NCBI GenBank assembly: GCA_016179685.1
Contig: JACPCR010000082.1
Coordinates: 1 to 57,897, forward strand
Direction of reading: 5' to 3'
Length of the DNA stretch: 57,897 nucleotides
Origin: Planctomycetota bacterium
GTDB lineage: Bacteria > Planctomycetota > PUPC01 > JACPCR01
The notes under the pieces: model-generated
Seen by the model: the letters and a program-made list of their open reading frames with translations, nothing else
Database searches by the model: none
Told to the model about the DNA's origin: nothing
Made by a program: the position numbers and the translations under genes
Shown: positions 25,605 through 35,400 of the stretch, piece by piece
How positions within the stretch are numbered: position 1 is the stretch's first letter
How the letters are laid out: each line of letters begins with the position of its first letter

Positions 25605-26498
25605 ATGAGCCGGCGCGTCAAGATTGCCGCACTGCAGATGCCCGCGTGGGTCGAGGGCGACACGCCCCGGGAAAAGAAGGCGTTCCACCTCCGTCACATT
25701 CTCCAGGGGCTGCACGATGCGGGCCGGGAGGGGGCGGACGTCGTCTGCCTGGGCGAGTGTTCGACCACCTCCCATATCCAGGCCCCGCGGGATGACCGGG
25801 AAATCTGGGAAGACGCTTATGCGGGCCCCTCGACGCTCCAAGTGGCCGAGGCGGCCAGGACCTACCGAATGAACGTCGTGTTGCCCGTCTGCGCCGTCCT
25901 CGGCGGCAGGCTTCAGAATCTTGCCCTTTACATCAACCGCGGGGGCCGGGTGCTCGGGCACTACGCCAAGGTGCATCCCACGCGGCTCGAGATGAAACAG
26001 GGAGTGGTCGAGGGTGACCGGCTCGGCACCGTGGATTTCGACTTCGGCCGCGTGGGGACTATCATCTGCCACGACATGAGTTTTCCGGAGGCTGCCCGCT
26101 GTGTGGCCCTCGAAGGGGCTGAAATCATCTTCTGGCCGAGCTGGTGGAGCGGGTGGGGCGAAGAACTGTGCTACGCCGTCATCAAGAGCCGGGCCATCGA
26201 TAATGGCGTTTACCTCGTGCACGTCGGGTTTGGCGCCCGAGATGGAACGGCCTGGCGGCCCGGCATGAACCTGGCCCGCAGCGGCGTCATCGGGCCCGAC
26301 GGCCTCATCCTCTCCTCCGCCGGGCGCTACGCCGGCATTTCCCTTGCATCCGTGGACCTGGACAAGCCCCGGCTGGCGCATAGTTGGACCTGGGGCAAGG
26401 ACCAGGTGTTCCGGGAGGCCATGCTGGCGGACCGGCGTCCCAGGGTCTATGGGGCCATTGTGGACGAGACTCGGGTCCCGCCCGCGGTCGAGCCCTGA
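25605..26498 (+). CDS. Nitrilase superfamily C-N hydrolase
   Basis: A 297-residue cytoplasmic amidase or nitrilase-like hydrolase. The catalytic triad is visible: Glu51 in LGECSTTS, Lys122 in HYAKVHPT and Cys155 in IICHDMSFPE. The second glutamate region (SWWSGWGEELCYAVIKSRAIDNG) is typical. The start at 25605 gives MSRRVKIAALQMP, the normal family N-terminus; upstream in-frame codons run into the tandem repeat. The substrate is unknown. It is not a close match to the second nitrilase at 41105, so the two are separate subfamilies. Confidence 0.9.
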   Translation: MSRRVKIAALQMPAWVEGDTPREKKAFHLRHILQGLHDAGREGADVVCLGECSTTSHIQAPRDDREIWEDAYAGPSTLQVAEAARTYRMNVVLPVCAVLGGRLQNLALYINRGGRVLGHYAKVHPTRLEMKQGVVEGDRLGTVDFDFGRVGTIICHDMSFPEAARCVALEGAEIIFWPSWWSGWGEELCYAVIKSRAIDNGVYLVHVGFGARDGTAWRPGMNLARSGVIGPDGLILSSAGRYAGISLASVDLDKPRLAHSWTWGKDQVFREAMLADRRPRVYGAIVDETRVPPAVEP

Positions 26499-26518
26499 CA
26501 CGCCGCCCGTCCCTGATC

Positions 26519-26595
26519 GCCGCTTCTCCCAACGGGATCCTGCGGAGGAAATGGGGGGGTGCAGTGGCCTCCGGTTCCTGCCCCTCCATGGGACA
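26519..26595 (+). repeat. Dispersed repeat B (R2 motif), copy 1
   Basis: A stretch starting CGCTTCTCCCAACGGGATCC and continuing for about 70 bases recurs in the same orientation at 47828-47900. Its core CCCAACGGGATCC, followed by a CC..GG hairpin, also occurs at 47907-47931 and inverted at 13241-13275. Confidence 0.6.
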
Positions 26596-26634
26596 AGAAG
26601 ATAGGAAAAAATCGAAGAAAAGGCCCGATTGCTT

Positions 26635-28701
26635 ATGGCCTCCGCCAGCGGATTCCCCAGCGTTCCTCACTATCGCATGATCAAACTGGAAGGGAAAGGC
26701 GCGTCCGGCTGCGTTTACCGCGCCCGGTCCGAGTCCACCGATACCCTTGTCGCCGTCAAGGTCCTTTCCCGCCGTCTGACGTCCCAGCCGGGGTTTCTTT
26801 CGGCCCTTCAAGAGGGTGTGAAGCGGCTTTCTCCATTGCGCCACCGCCACGTCGCCCGGGTGCTGGGCCTCGAACGCGGCGGCGACCACTACGCTCTTCT
26901 GACGGAGTTTGTCGAAGGCGACTCGCTGCGGGACCTTCTCCGCCAGCAGGGCCGGATACCGGAGGAACAGGCCCGGCAGCACATCCTTCAGGCCGCACAG
27001 GGGCTTGACGCCTCGCACCGGGCAGGCGTCCTCCACCAGAATCTCAAGCCCTCCAACATCTTCCTCTCGGACGAGGGAATCGTGAAAGTGATGGATTTCC
27101 CCCTCCCCGTCCACCCCCATGCCGCCAGCGGGCCTGACGAGCATGTGTACGAACTTCTCGAAGTTCCGCTGTACCTCTCGCCCGAGCAACGGCGCGGAAA
27201 GCCCCTCACGGTCGCTTCTAATATCTTCTCCCTCGGCGTCATCTACCACCATCTCCTCCACGGCCAGCCGCTCCTGGACGCCGGAGGCGACCGCCTTCCG
27301 GTTCGGCCGGAGGCTGGCCGCAGCCCGGTCTCCGAGGCGACACGCCGGACGGTTGAGCGGATGACTGCGGAACGGCCGGAGGATCGATTTACCGACTACG
27401 CGGAATTGCTGGCGGCCCTCGAGAGCGTGAGCCGGCCGCGAGTCCGGCTCAGCGAGATCGGGCTTTGCGGAGGCGTGGCTGCGATCCTCCTCCTGTCTTG
27501 CATTTTTCTTCTTCGCGACCGCGGCCAGACTCAACATCTTCCACGGGCGGAAGCGGCCCCGGTGGGAACGGAGACGCGCCCGCACACCACGGAGCGCCGG
27601 CCGTCAGATGCGGGTGAAGAATTCCGGGCCGCGGAGGTCTTCCAATTCCAGAATCCCGACGATCTGGCGGCCGCGGCATCCCGTTTCGAGCGTGTGGCGG
27701 AGAGGCATCCCGATACCTCGTGGGCATTTGATGCCCGGCGTCGCCTGGGCGAGTTGAAGGAGGCGATGGCGCGTCTTGGCGAAGAGGGCTATCGCCGTCT
27801 GGAATGGGATGTCCGGCGGCTGGCCAAGCAGGAACACTTTCTCGAGGCCGCCGAGCGCCTGGACAGCTTCGAGGCTGAGGGCGCAGCCCCGGGCCGTCAC
27901 GCGGACCTGCAGGCCCTCAGAAAGCAGATCGAGAAGCAGGAAATGGCGTGCCTCCCGGAGGCCCTTCAGCGGGCCGAAAGGCTCGCCCAGTCCGGCCGGT
28001 CGGACCTCGCCCAAAAGGAACTGGAATTCATCGTCCTCCACGCCCGCAGCTCCGGGGCGCGTGAGGATGCCCAGGCCCGGCTGGCGCGCCTCGACCGGAC
28101 GCCTTCTTCCGGCACGAAGACCGGGCCGGTGAATGCTCCTGCCGACGATTCACCGGAGACCCTCGTCTTCCGCCGGTTCGCCTCCGATCTGACCTCTGCT
28201 TTTTCCGAGTTCAAGTACAGCCAGGCCGAGCGCCTGGTTCGCCGGGCCGCTGAGGAGTTTGAGGACCCCGAATTCCGGGGTTTTGCCCGCACCTGTCTCG
28301 AGTCCATCCCGGGCGACCAGAAATTTGTCCGCACGGTTTTCTCGCGCATCCGGCAGGGCCGGTTGCCCGGGACGCCAGCGCTCCACACCCGCGGCGGACT
28401 CCGGCTGGAGGTCTTGTGGGCCGATTGGGAGGGCGTCAGTGTGACCCCCGCGGGCGACCAGAAATGGGGCTGGAAGGAATTTTCTCCTCTTGAAATCTAT
28501 CACCTGGTCGAACAATGTACTTCGGGCCGGGAGGCCGCGGACCGTCTCGCCCTGGCCCAATTCTGTTTCCTGCGGGGCTTGACCCGCCCGCTGGCGGAGC
28601 GGGTGGAAGGAGACGAATCGTCCGACGCCTCTTTCAAAGCGGCCTTGGCGCGTTACCGGTGCTCCGGACGCCTGAGGACGGTCCTCGAGCCAGGAGAGTA
28701 G
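26635..28701 (+). CDS. Membrane-anchored pseudokinase with TPR-like periplasmic part
   Basis: A 688-residue protein with a Hanks-type kinase fold: glycine loop GKGASGCVYRA, Lys42 in VAVKVL, and an APE-region-like LYLSPEQRRG. The catalytic loop reads HQNLKPSN, so the base Asp is Asn136, and the metal-binding DFG is DFPLP (Asp154 kept, Gly lost). Phosphotransfer is therefore unlikely, while ATP binding may remain. One membrane helix follows at about residue 283 (VAAILLLSCIFLL), then about 370 residues rich in helical repeats. It is first in a plus-strand operon; its stop directly abuts the MoxR start. It may act as a scaffold or sensor for the MoxR system. A TTG two codons upstream is an alternative start. 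Confidence 0.87.
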   Translation: MASASGFPSVPHYRMIKLEGKGASGCVYRARSESTDTLVAVKVLSRRLTSQPGFLSALQEGVKRLSPLRHRHVARVLGLERGGDHYALLTEFVEGDSLRDLLRQQGRIPEEQARQHILQAAQGLDASHRAGVLHQNLKPSNIFLSDEGIVKVMDFPLPVHPHAASGPDEHVYELLEVPLYLSPEQRRGKPLTVASNIFSLGVIYHHLLHGQPLLDAGGDRLPVRPEAGRSPVSEATRRTVERMTAERPEDRFTDYAELLAALESVSRPRVRLSEIGLCGGVAAILLLSCIFLLRDRGQTQHLPRAEAAPVGTETRPHTTERRPSDAGEEFRAAEVFQFQNPDDLAAAASRFERVAERHPDTSWAFDARRRLGELKEAMARLGEEGYRRLEWDVRRLAKQEHFLEAAERLDSFEAEGAAPGRHADLQALRKQIEKQEMACLPEALQRAERLAQSGRSDLAQKELEFIVLHARSSGAREDAQARLARLDRTPSSGTKTGPVNAPADDSPETLVFRRFASDLTSAFSEFKYSQAERLVRRAAEEFEDPEFRGFARTCLESIPGDQKFVRTVFSRIRQGRLPGTPALHTRGGLRLEVLWADWEGVSVTPAGDQKWGWKEFSPLEIYHLVEQCTSGREAADRLALAQFCFLRGLTRPLAERVEGDESSDASFKAALARYRCSGRLRTVLEPGE

Positions 28702-29715
28702 ATGGAAGACGAACGCTTTCAAGTCGCCATACGGCAATTCAATCGGCTGCGCAACGCCACCCTGGATGAGATTTCCAAGGTCATCATCGGCCAGAAGGAG
28801 GTCCTGAAACAGACCCTCGCGGCCATTTTCGCCGGTGGCCACTGCCTCATGGTGGGCGTGCCGGGCCTGGCCAAGACCGCCATGGTCAACGCCTTGGCCG
28901 CCACGTTGGAGTTGAAGTTCAAGCGCATCCAGTTCACGCCGGACCTCATGCCCTCGGATATCACGGGCACGAACATCCTGGACGAGGCGGCGGGTCAGCG
29001 GGAGTTCCGTTTCGTACGAGGCCCCCTCTTCGCCCAGATCATCCTTGCGGACGAGATCAACCGAACGCCGCCGAAGACGCAGGCCGCTCTCCTCGAAGCC
29101 ATGCAGGAGCGTCAGGTCACGGTGGGGCAAGAGACCTACGCGTTGCCGAGGCCTTTCTTCGTCATTGCCACGCAGAATCCCATTGAGCAAGAGGGGACAT
29201 ACCCGCTGCCCGAGGCGCAGCAGGACCGTTTCATGTTCAACATCCACGTGGACTACCCCAGCTTCGAGGAGGAGGAGGAGATACTGGCCGCCACGACGGG
29301 GGGAAATCGGCCGGAAGTGGCGAAGGTCATGGGACCCGACGAGATTCAGGCCGTCCAGAATCTGATCCGCCGCGTCCCGGTCTCCCGTTACGTGGTCTCT
29401 TACGTTGTCCGGCTGGTCCGCAGCACGCGTCCCCGGGACCCTCTGGCCCCGGACACCGTGAAGGAGATGGTGGACTGGGGCGCCGGGCCGAGGGCCGGCC
29501 AGTACCTCATCCTCGCCGGCAAGGCTTATGCCGCCATGGACGGGCGGCTGACGGTGGCCATCGACGACATCAAGGACGCGGCCGTGCCCGTGCTGCGCCA
29601 CCGCCTCGCCACCAACTTCCGGGCCCAGGCCGAGGGCATCGATTCCGTCGAGATCGTCCACCGCCTCCTCAAGTCCGTCAAGGAGCCCGACGTCTCCAAG
29701 TATGGCAAGGAATAG
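28702..29715 (+). CDS. MoxR-type AAA+ ATPase
   Basis: A 337-residue AAA+ chaperone of the MoxR family, which remodels VWA-domain and other client proteins. Walker A is GVPGLAKT (Lys58), Walker B is ILADEINRTPPKTQAALLEAM (Asp117, Glu118), and the sensor 1 region is FFVIATQNPIEQEGTYPLPEAQQDRF. The ATG follows the pseudokinase stop with no gap, and the end overlaps the next gene by 14 bases, so translation is coupled. MoxR genes are usually followed by DUF58 and BatA-like genes, which occur here further downstream. Confidence 0.95.
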   Translation: MEDERFQVAIRQFNRLRNATLDEISKVIIGQKEVLKQTLAAIFAGGHCLMVGVPGLAKTAMVNALAATLELKFKRIQFTPDLMPSDITGTNILDEAAGQREFRFVRGPLFAQIILADEINRTPPKTQAALLEAMQERQVTVGQETYALPRPFFVIATQNPIEQEGTYPLPEAQQDRFMFNIHVDYPSFEEEEEILAATTGGNRPEVAKVMGPDEIQAVQNLIRRVPVSRYVVSYVVRLVRSTRPRDPLAPDTVKEMVDWGAGPRAGQYLILAGKAYAAMDGRLTVAIDDIKDAAVPVLRHRLATNFRAQAEGIDSVEIVHRLLKSVKEPDVSKYGKE

Positions 29716-31924
29716 TCTTCCCAGCCGTCCTTCGAGCGGCAACCTCGTTCCTGCGGCCCTCCTCGCGGCTCTCCTCGGCCTCCAGGCGGCGGCCTCCGCC
29801 GAGATCACCGGCGAGGACGTGAATCACGCGGTGGACCTGGGCATCCGCTTCCTCCGCAGCGCCCAGCAGCCCGATGGGAGCTGGCCCTACGCCTCGGACT
29901 ACGAGCCTGGACTCACCGCCCTCACCGCCCTCGCCCTTCTGTACGCCGGCGTGCCTCGAGACGATCCGGCTCTCCAGGCCGCCGTCAAGTACATCCTCCG
30001 GCGGCCACCCACGCGCACCTACTCCGCCGGTCTCGTCGTCATGGCCCTCGCCGAGATCGACGCCGTGCGCTACCGGGCCGAGATTCAGCGACACGCCGCC
30101 TGGCTCGTTCGAACCCAGGGCCGCGACGGGACGTGGACCTATTTCGAGCAGCCGGGCTTCACGAGCGGGGGCGACCACTCGAACACGCAGTTCGCCGTCC
30201 TGGGCCTCCACGCCGCGCGCCGGGCCGGCGTCGCCGTCAAGCCGCAGGTCTGGGAGCGCATCCTCGATCATTTCCGTTCGACGCAGAATCCGGACGGCGG
30301 GTGGGGCTACAACGTCCAGGGCGGCTCGACCGTTTCCATGACCGCTGCGGGCGCCGCCAGCCTGCTCCTGGCCGGCGAGAAAACGTCCATCACGTCCGAG
30401 GTCTGCGGTCGTTATCAGGAGGGGAAGGTCCTGGCGGGCGGCATCGCGTTCCTGAGCGAGAACTGGAGCACGGACACGGGCCATAATGCCTATTACACGA
30501 CCTATGCGCTCGAGCGCGTCGGCATCCTCAGCGGGCAGAAATTCATCGGACGGCACGACTGGTATCGCAGCCTCGCCGTCCAGCTCGTCGGACGGCAGAA
30601 CGCTTCGGGAAGCTGGGGCGGCGATCCGGGCGGCTCGCCCACCGGCGTTCTCAACACGGCCTTCGCCCTTCTCACCCTTGCCAAAGGGAAGGTTCCCGTC
30701 CTTGTCAACAAGCTCCAATGGAGCGGGGACTGGAACAATGACCGCGACGACATGAAGAATCTGACGGAATTCATATCGCAGCGGCTCGAGCGGAAGGTGG
30801 CCTGGCAAGTGCTTCCAGCGGACGCGTCCGTGGAGGAATGGGCCACCGCGCCCCTGCTCTACATGAACGGGCACACCCTTCCCGGCCTCGCCGCTCCCGA
30901 AATCCGGAAGCTCGAGCAATTTCTGGAAGGAGGCGGCGTGCTGTTCGCCGAGGCGTGTTGCGGGAAGAGGGCCTTTGACGCCGGATTCCGCGCCCTCATC
31001 CGAGAGGCCTTCCCCGGCCGCGAGCTCGAAAAACTGCCAGCGGAGCATGATGTGTATCACGCCTTTTTCAACCTCACGCCCAAGGCGGCGGCCCTCGAAG
31101 GCGTGAGCCTCGGATGCCGAACCGCCATCCTTTACTCGCCGGCCGACCTCTCTTGCGCCTGGGAACGAAAGGACTTTTCGGGCCAGGCCTTTCGCGTGGG
31201 AATGAACGTGGCTTTTTACGCCATGGGTGACCTTCCCCTGCGCGACAAGCTGGATGCGGTCGCGATGCGGCCGGCACCGGCGGACACCCCGCGTGCGCCC
31301 GGCGAGCTGATGCCCCGCGGGGCCCTCACCCTCGCCCAAATCCGCCACTCCGGCGACTGGGATACCGACCCCCTCGCGCTCCAAAATCTTCAGGCCTTCC
31401 TTCGAGAGGGGGTCAACATGACCGTCACGGCGGCCCGGCACACCCTCCCGCTGACTTCCGCTGACCTGCCCAATTTTCCCATCCTGTTTCTCACCGGCCA
31501 CAATGCCTTCGGCTTCGGCCGGGAAGAGCGGCAGGCGCTTCGCGAGCATCTGCTGCGGGGAGGCTTCCTCCTGGCCGAGGCGTGCTGCGGCCGGAAGCCC
31601 TTCGACGTTTCCTTCCGCCATGAAATGGAGGAGATATTTCCCGAAGCTCCTCTTGCCGAAATCCCAGCCTCGCACCCTCTCCTCGCGTGCGGCTTCCCTC
31701 TCGAGTCCATTCGTTACACCCCGGCCGTCCTCAAGGAGCAGCCCGGCCTCGCCCGCCCCGTCCTTCACGGCCTCACGCTGGAGGGGCGGCTGCGGGTCGT
31801 CTATAGTCCCTTTTCGCTCGGCTGCGGCATCGAGAATCATGCCTGCCCCCAGTGCCGCGGCGTCGAACGTCCCGACGCCCTTCGGGTTGCGGCTAACGCC
31901 ATCATCTACGCCCTGGGTTTTTGA
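29702..31924 (+). CDS. Secreted prenyltransferase-like and double DUF4159 protein
   Basis: A 740-residue exported protein. After a signal peptide (ending around AAASAEI), residues 40-330 form an alpha/alpha toroid of the squalene-cyclase/prenyltransferase type, with QxxDGSW-like repeats (QQPDGSW, TQGRDGTW, TQNPDGGWGY, RQNASGSWGG). No catalytic DxDD is seen. Two DUF4159 domains follow in tandem (SGDWNNDRDDMKNL and SGDWDTDPLALQNL starts, each with GGGVLFAEACCG- or GGFLLAEACCG-like cores). DUF4159 proteins accompany MoxR/DUF58 genes in planctomycete-type operons. Function is unknown; a periplasmic client or partner of the system is likely. Confidence 0.88.
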   Translation: MARNSLPSRPSSGNLVPAALLAALLGLQAAASAEITGEDVNHAVDLGIRFLRSAQQPDGSWPYASDYEPGLTALTALALLYAGVPRDDPALQAAVKYILRRPPTRTYSAGLVVMALAEIDAVRYRAEIQRHAAWLVRTQGRDGTWTYFEQPGFTSGGDHSNTQFAVLGLHAARRAGVAVKPQVWERILDHFRSTQNPDGGWGYNVQGGSTVSMTAAGAASLLLAGEKTSITSEVCGRYQEGKVLAGGIAFLSENWSTDTGHNAYYTTYALERVGILSGQKFIGRHDWYRSLAVQLVGRQNASGSWGGDPGGSPTGVLNTAFALLTLAKGKVPVLVNKLQWSGDWNNDRDDMKNLTEFISQRLERKVAWQVLPADASVEEWATAPLLYMNGHTLPGLAAPEIRKLEQFLEGGGVLFAEACCGKRAFDAGFRALIREAFPGRELEKLPAEHDVYHAFFNLTPKAAALEGVSLGCRTAILYSPADLSCAWERKDFSGQAFRVGMNVAFYAMGDLPLRDKLDAVAMRPAPADTPRAPGELMPRGALTLAQIRHSGDWDTDPLALQNLQAFLREGVNMTVTAARHTLPLTSADLPNFPILFLTGHNAFGFGREERQALREHLLRGGFLLAEACCGRKPFDVSFRHEMEEIFPEAPLAEIPASHPLLACGFPLESIRYTPAVLKEQPGLARPVLHGLTLEGRLRVVYSPFSLGCGIENHACPQCRGVERPDALRVAANAIIYALGF

Positions 31925-31932
31925 AGTCGCCC

Positions 31933-34900
31933 ATGTCCTTGACGACTCAGCTTTCTCCCTTCTTCTCGTCTACGGCCAGAAACCGCGGCCGTTCCTACTT
32001 CGCGGCCAGGAGCGTCCGCATCGTTTCCGGCGATGATTTTCACGTCGACGCGCTCGTCCAGGGCGGTTCGCTGTACACGGTCGGCCTCTACCGGCGGCAG
32101 AGTTCCGTCATCATCTCCTGCACCTGCCCGTACTACACCGGGGGCATGGGGGCCTGCAAGCATGTCTGGGCGACCCTCCTGGCTGCGGAAAGCAAAGCGT
32201 ATCTCGCCGGCTCAGGCAGCGTCATCCGGTCTCTGCAATACCTGGACCCCTCTGAAATGATGGCCAAGGAAGAGGACGGCGAAGCGTTTTCGGCCCTGGA
32301 GGAAGAAGAAGACATCGAGGGGGAGGAATGGGCGAACAAGGACTCCGATGAGCGGGAGGAAGAAGAAGACAACGAGCCGAAGACAGAGGAGGAGGACGAG
32401 GAAGAAGAAGAAGGAAAGGAGGCGGCTTCCGTTCCAGGCCGGCGCAGCCACAGGCCATGGGACCCGGCTGAGGGGCCCCCAGTTGGTGCGCAGCCCAGGC
32501 CATTATGGAAAAAATCCCTGGCCCTGGTAGAACAACTCGGCTCGGCAAACCCTTGGGAGGAAGTGGCTTGGCCGGTAGACCAGGAAATCCTCTACCTGGT
32601 CGACGTTCCCGTCACGCGGCTTTCGGCCCACGGCCTCACGGTGGAAGTGGCGTGCCGGCGGCGGAGAAAGGACGGCGGATGGGGCACTCCCAAGTCGAAG
32701 CGGCTTTTCATCCATCAGATTCACCAAGTGCCGGACGCGGAGGACCGGCAGATTCTGGGCTTCCTCAAGGGGGCCATGGCGCAGGATGATCTCAGGTATT
32801 ACAACAGTTTCTTCGAAACCATTCCGCCTCGCTGCGTGCTGGCCCCGACCGTGCAGGAGACCCTTGTTCAACGGATGTGCCAGACCGGCCGGTGTCTTCT
32901 TCGTGAGCCGGGCGAGGGGAAGCCCTTACGCACGCTGCGCTGGAACGATGGACCGCCCTGGGATTTTGTGCTGGTTGTGGACGTGGCGCCGTCCGGGCAG
33001 GAACTGATTGTTTCCGGCGCGCTTCACCGCGGCGACAGCACGTTGTCTCTCACCGAGCCGCTCGTGTTCGCCGGAGGCGGGCTGGTGATCTGGGGGGACC
33101 AGGTGGGGCGGTTCAACGATTTTGGCGCCTTTGCATGGATTGCGCCGCTGCTCGAAGGCGCTCCGTTCTCGATTCCCCCGGAGGAGAAGGAGGCCTTCCT
33201 GGGCGAGCTCGTCGGCATGTCGGTCCTCCCTCGCCTGGTCCTGGCTGGCCAGCTCGGCATCCAGGAGGTTCAGGGCACGCCGCGCCCACGGCTCATCCTG
33301 CGGCCCGCGCCCCAGTCCGGACGGGCTCAGGATGTGCTCCTTGGCGAGCTGTTCTTCGAGTACGACGGCAGGGTGATTGCGAAGATGCAGCCGGGCCGGG
33401 GCCTCTATCTTGCCCCGGACCGTCGCTACGTCCGCCGAGACCTCTGCGCTGAAAGGAAGGCGGCGGAGCGCATGGGACTCCTCGGCTTCCGCCGGGTTTC
33501 CCGGTCCCTCACCGCCCAGTTTCAGCTTGCGGCCCGGCAGCTTCCCCACGTCGTTCGGACGCTGCTGGCCGAAGATTGGCACGTGGAGGCGGAGGGCAAG
33601 ATTCTGCGCCGGCCCGGCCCGTTCAGGCTCGCCGTCAACTCCGGCATCGATTGGTTCGAGCTGCGGGGTGGAGTCCAATTCGGCGACTACCAGGTCCCTT
33701 TGCCCCAACTCCTGGCAGCCCTTCGCCGCGGCGAAAAGATGGTCCGGCTCGGCGACGGGTCCTTCGGCATGCTCCCAGAGGAATGGCTCGAAAAATACGG
33801 CCTCCTCGCCGGCCTGGGAAGCGCCGAGGACGATCACCTCCGCTTCACGAACGCCCAGGTGGGCTTCCTCGACGCGCTCCTCGCCTCCCAGCCCGAAGTG
33901 AGCTGCGATGAAATGTTCGAACGCGCCCGCCGGGAACTGCGGCGCTTCGAGGGCGTCCCGGCTGCGGAAGCCCCCCCAGGATTCGCCGGCCAACTCCGCG
34001 GCTACCAGCGCGACGGCGTCGGCTGGTTCGGCTTTCTCCGCCAGTTCGGCTTCGGGGGATGCCTGGCGGATGACATGGGACTCGGCAAGACCGTCCAGGT
34101 GCTGGCGCTCCTCGAGGCCCGCCGGCAGCTCCGGGGCGAACGATCGGCGGGCGATCCCGGCCCGCCTGGCCCCTCTCTCGCCGTCGTTCCTCGGTCTCTC
34201 GTCTTCAACTGGAAACAGGAGGCTGCCCGCTTCGTTCCGAAGCTCCGGGTGCTCGATCACACGGGTCCGGGCCGACAGAAGGACGCGCTGTCCATCGAGG
34301 CTCACGACCTTGTGATCACGACCTACGGGACGCTGCGCCGAGATGCTGGCTTCTTCAAAGACGTCGTGTTCGATTATTGCATCCTGGACGAGGCCCAGGC
34401 CATCAAGAACGCCGAGACCGATTCCGCCAAGGCCGCCCGGCTGCTCCAAGCCCGACACCGGCTGGCTCTCAGCGGCACCCCGATTGAAAACCATCTCGGG
34501 GAACTCTGGAGTCTCTTCGAGTTCCTCAATCCTGGCCTGCTCGGCAGCGCCCCGGTCTTCGGTCTCGCCGCCGCTAGCGACCGCGTTCCCGATGCAGGCG
34601 GACGGGCCCCGCTCGCACGCGCCTTGCGCCCGTTCATCCTCCGCCGCACCAAGGCGCAGGTGGCCCGGGACCTGCCGCCCAAGCTGGAGCAGACCCTCTA
34701 CTGCGAGATGGAGGCTGAACAGCGCCAACTCTACGACGAGCTCCGCACTCACTACCGCCAGGCGCTTCTCACGAAAGTGGCCCAGGAGGGCATCCGCAGG
34801 GTCAAAATCCAGGTTCTCGAAGCCCTCCTGCGCCTGCGCCAAGCCGCCCTTCATCCCGGTCTCATCGATCGGGCGAGGGCGGGCGAGTCCAGCGCCAAGC

Positions 34901-35397
34901 TCGATCTGCTCCTCCCCCAGCTCACCGAGGTCTTCGAGGAGGGGCACAAGGCGCTCGTTTTCTCCCAGTTCACCAGCATGCTGGCCATCCTGCGCGGCCG
35001 GCTCGACTCGGCGGGCATTCCTTACGAATATCTCGACGGCCGGACGCGGGACCGAGCCGAGCGAGTCGGGCGCTTTCAGACCGATCCGGCCTGCAAGCTC
35101 TTCCTGGTCAGCCTCAAGGCGGGTGGACTCGGGCTGAACCTGACGGCTGCGGAGTATGTTTTTCTGCTGGACCCGTGGTGGAATCCGGCGGTGGAGGCCC
35201 AGGCGATCGATCGCACGCACCGCATCGGTCAAACGCGCCAGGTTTTCGCCTATCGTCTGATCGCCCGTGACACGGTCGAGGAGAAGGTGCTCGATCTGCA
35301 AAACACGAAGCGGGACCTGGCCGATGCCATTCTGACCGCGGAACACAGTCTCATCCGCAACCTGGCTCGGGAGGACCTCGAGCTGCTGTTGTCTTGA
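31933..35397 (+). CDS. SWIM zinc-finger SNF2-family helicase
   Basis: A 1154-residue superfamily 2 ATPase. The SWIM zinc finger near the N-terminus is Cys63-x-Cys65-x9-Cys75-x-His77 (SCTCPYY...ACKHVW). A long acidic stretch of mostly Glu and Asp follows at residues 120-170. The SNF2 core has DDMGLGKTVQ (Lys719), DEAQAIKN (Asp819), LSGTPIENHLGELWSLFEFL, and the C-terminal half with FSQFTSML, SLKAGGLGLNLT and DPWWNPAVEAQAIDRTHRIGQ. It would translocate on DNA and remodel protein-DNA complexes. Its start overlaps the end of the DUF4159 gene and its stop is 3 bases before the DUF58 gene, so it is embedded in the MoxR operon, which is unusual. Confidence 0.93.
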   Translation: MSLTTQLSPFFSSTARNRGRSYFAARSVRIVSGDDFHVDALVQGGSLYTVGLYRRQSSVIISCTCPYYTGGMGACKHVWATLLAAESKAYLAGSGSVIRSLQYLDPSEMMAKEEDGEAFSALEEEEDIEGEEWANKDSDEREEEEDNEPKTEEEDEEEEEGKEAASVPGRRSHRPWDPAEGPPVGAQPRPLWKKSLALVEQLGSANPWEEVAWPVDQEILYLVDVPVTRLSAHGLTVEVACRRRRKDGGWGTPKSKRLFIHQIHQVPDAEDRQILGFLKGAMAQDDLRYYNSFFETIPPRCVLAPTVQETLVQRMCQTGRCLLREPGEGKPLRTLRWNDGPPWDFVLVVDVAPSGQELIVSGALHRGDSTLSLTEPLVFAGGGLVIWGDQVGRFNDFGAFAWIAPLLEGAPFSIPPEEKEAFLGELVGMSVLPRLVLAGQLGIQEVQGTPRPRLILRPAPQSGRAQDVLLGELFFEYDGRVIAKMQPGRGLYLAPDRRYVRRDLCAERKAAERMGLLGFRRVSRSLTAQFQLAARQLPHVVRTLLAEDWHVEAEGKILRRPGPFRLAVNSGIDWFELRGGVQFGDYQVPLPQLLAALRRGEKMVRLGDGSFGMLPEEWLEKYGLLAGLGSAEDDHLRFTNAQVGFLDALLASQPEVSCDEMFERARRELRRFEGVPAAEAPPGFAGQLRGYQRDGVGWFGFLRQFGFGGCLADDMGLGKTVQVLALLEARRQLRGERSAGDPGPPGPSLAVVPRSLVFNWKQEAARFVPKLRVLDHTGPGRQKDALSIEAHDLVITTYGTLRRDAGFFKDVVFDYCILDEAQAIKNAETDSAKAARLLQARHRLALSGTPIENHLGELWSLFEFLNPGLLGSAPVFGLAAASDRVPDAGGRAPLARALRPFILRRTKAQVARDLPPKLEQTLYCEMEAEQRQLYDELRTHYRQALLTKVAQEGIRRVKIQVLEALLRLRQAALHPGLIDRARAGESSAKLDLLLPQLTEVFEEGHKALVFSQFTSMLAILRGRLDSAGIPYEYLDGRTRDRAERVGRFQTDPACKLFLVSLKAGGLGLNLTAAEYVFLLDPWWNPAVEAQAIDRTHRIGQTRQVFAYRLIARDTVEEKVLDLQNTKRDLADAILTAEHSLIRNLAREDLELLLS

Positions 35398-35400
35398 CGC

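Noticed and set aside
29678..31840. A 720-codon minus-strand frame
   Set aside because: Shadow of the DUF4159 protein; composition is Arg/Gly/Glu-rich noise.
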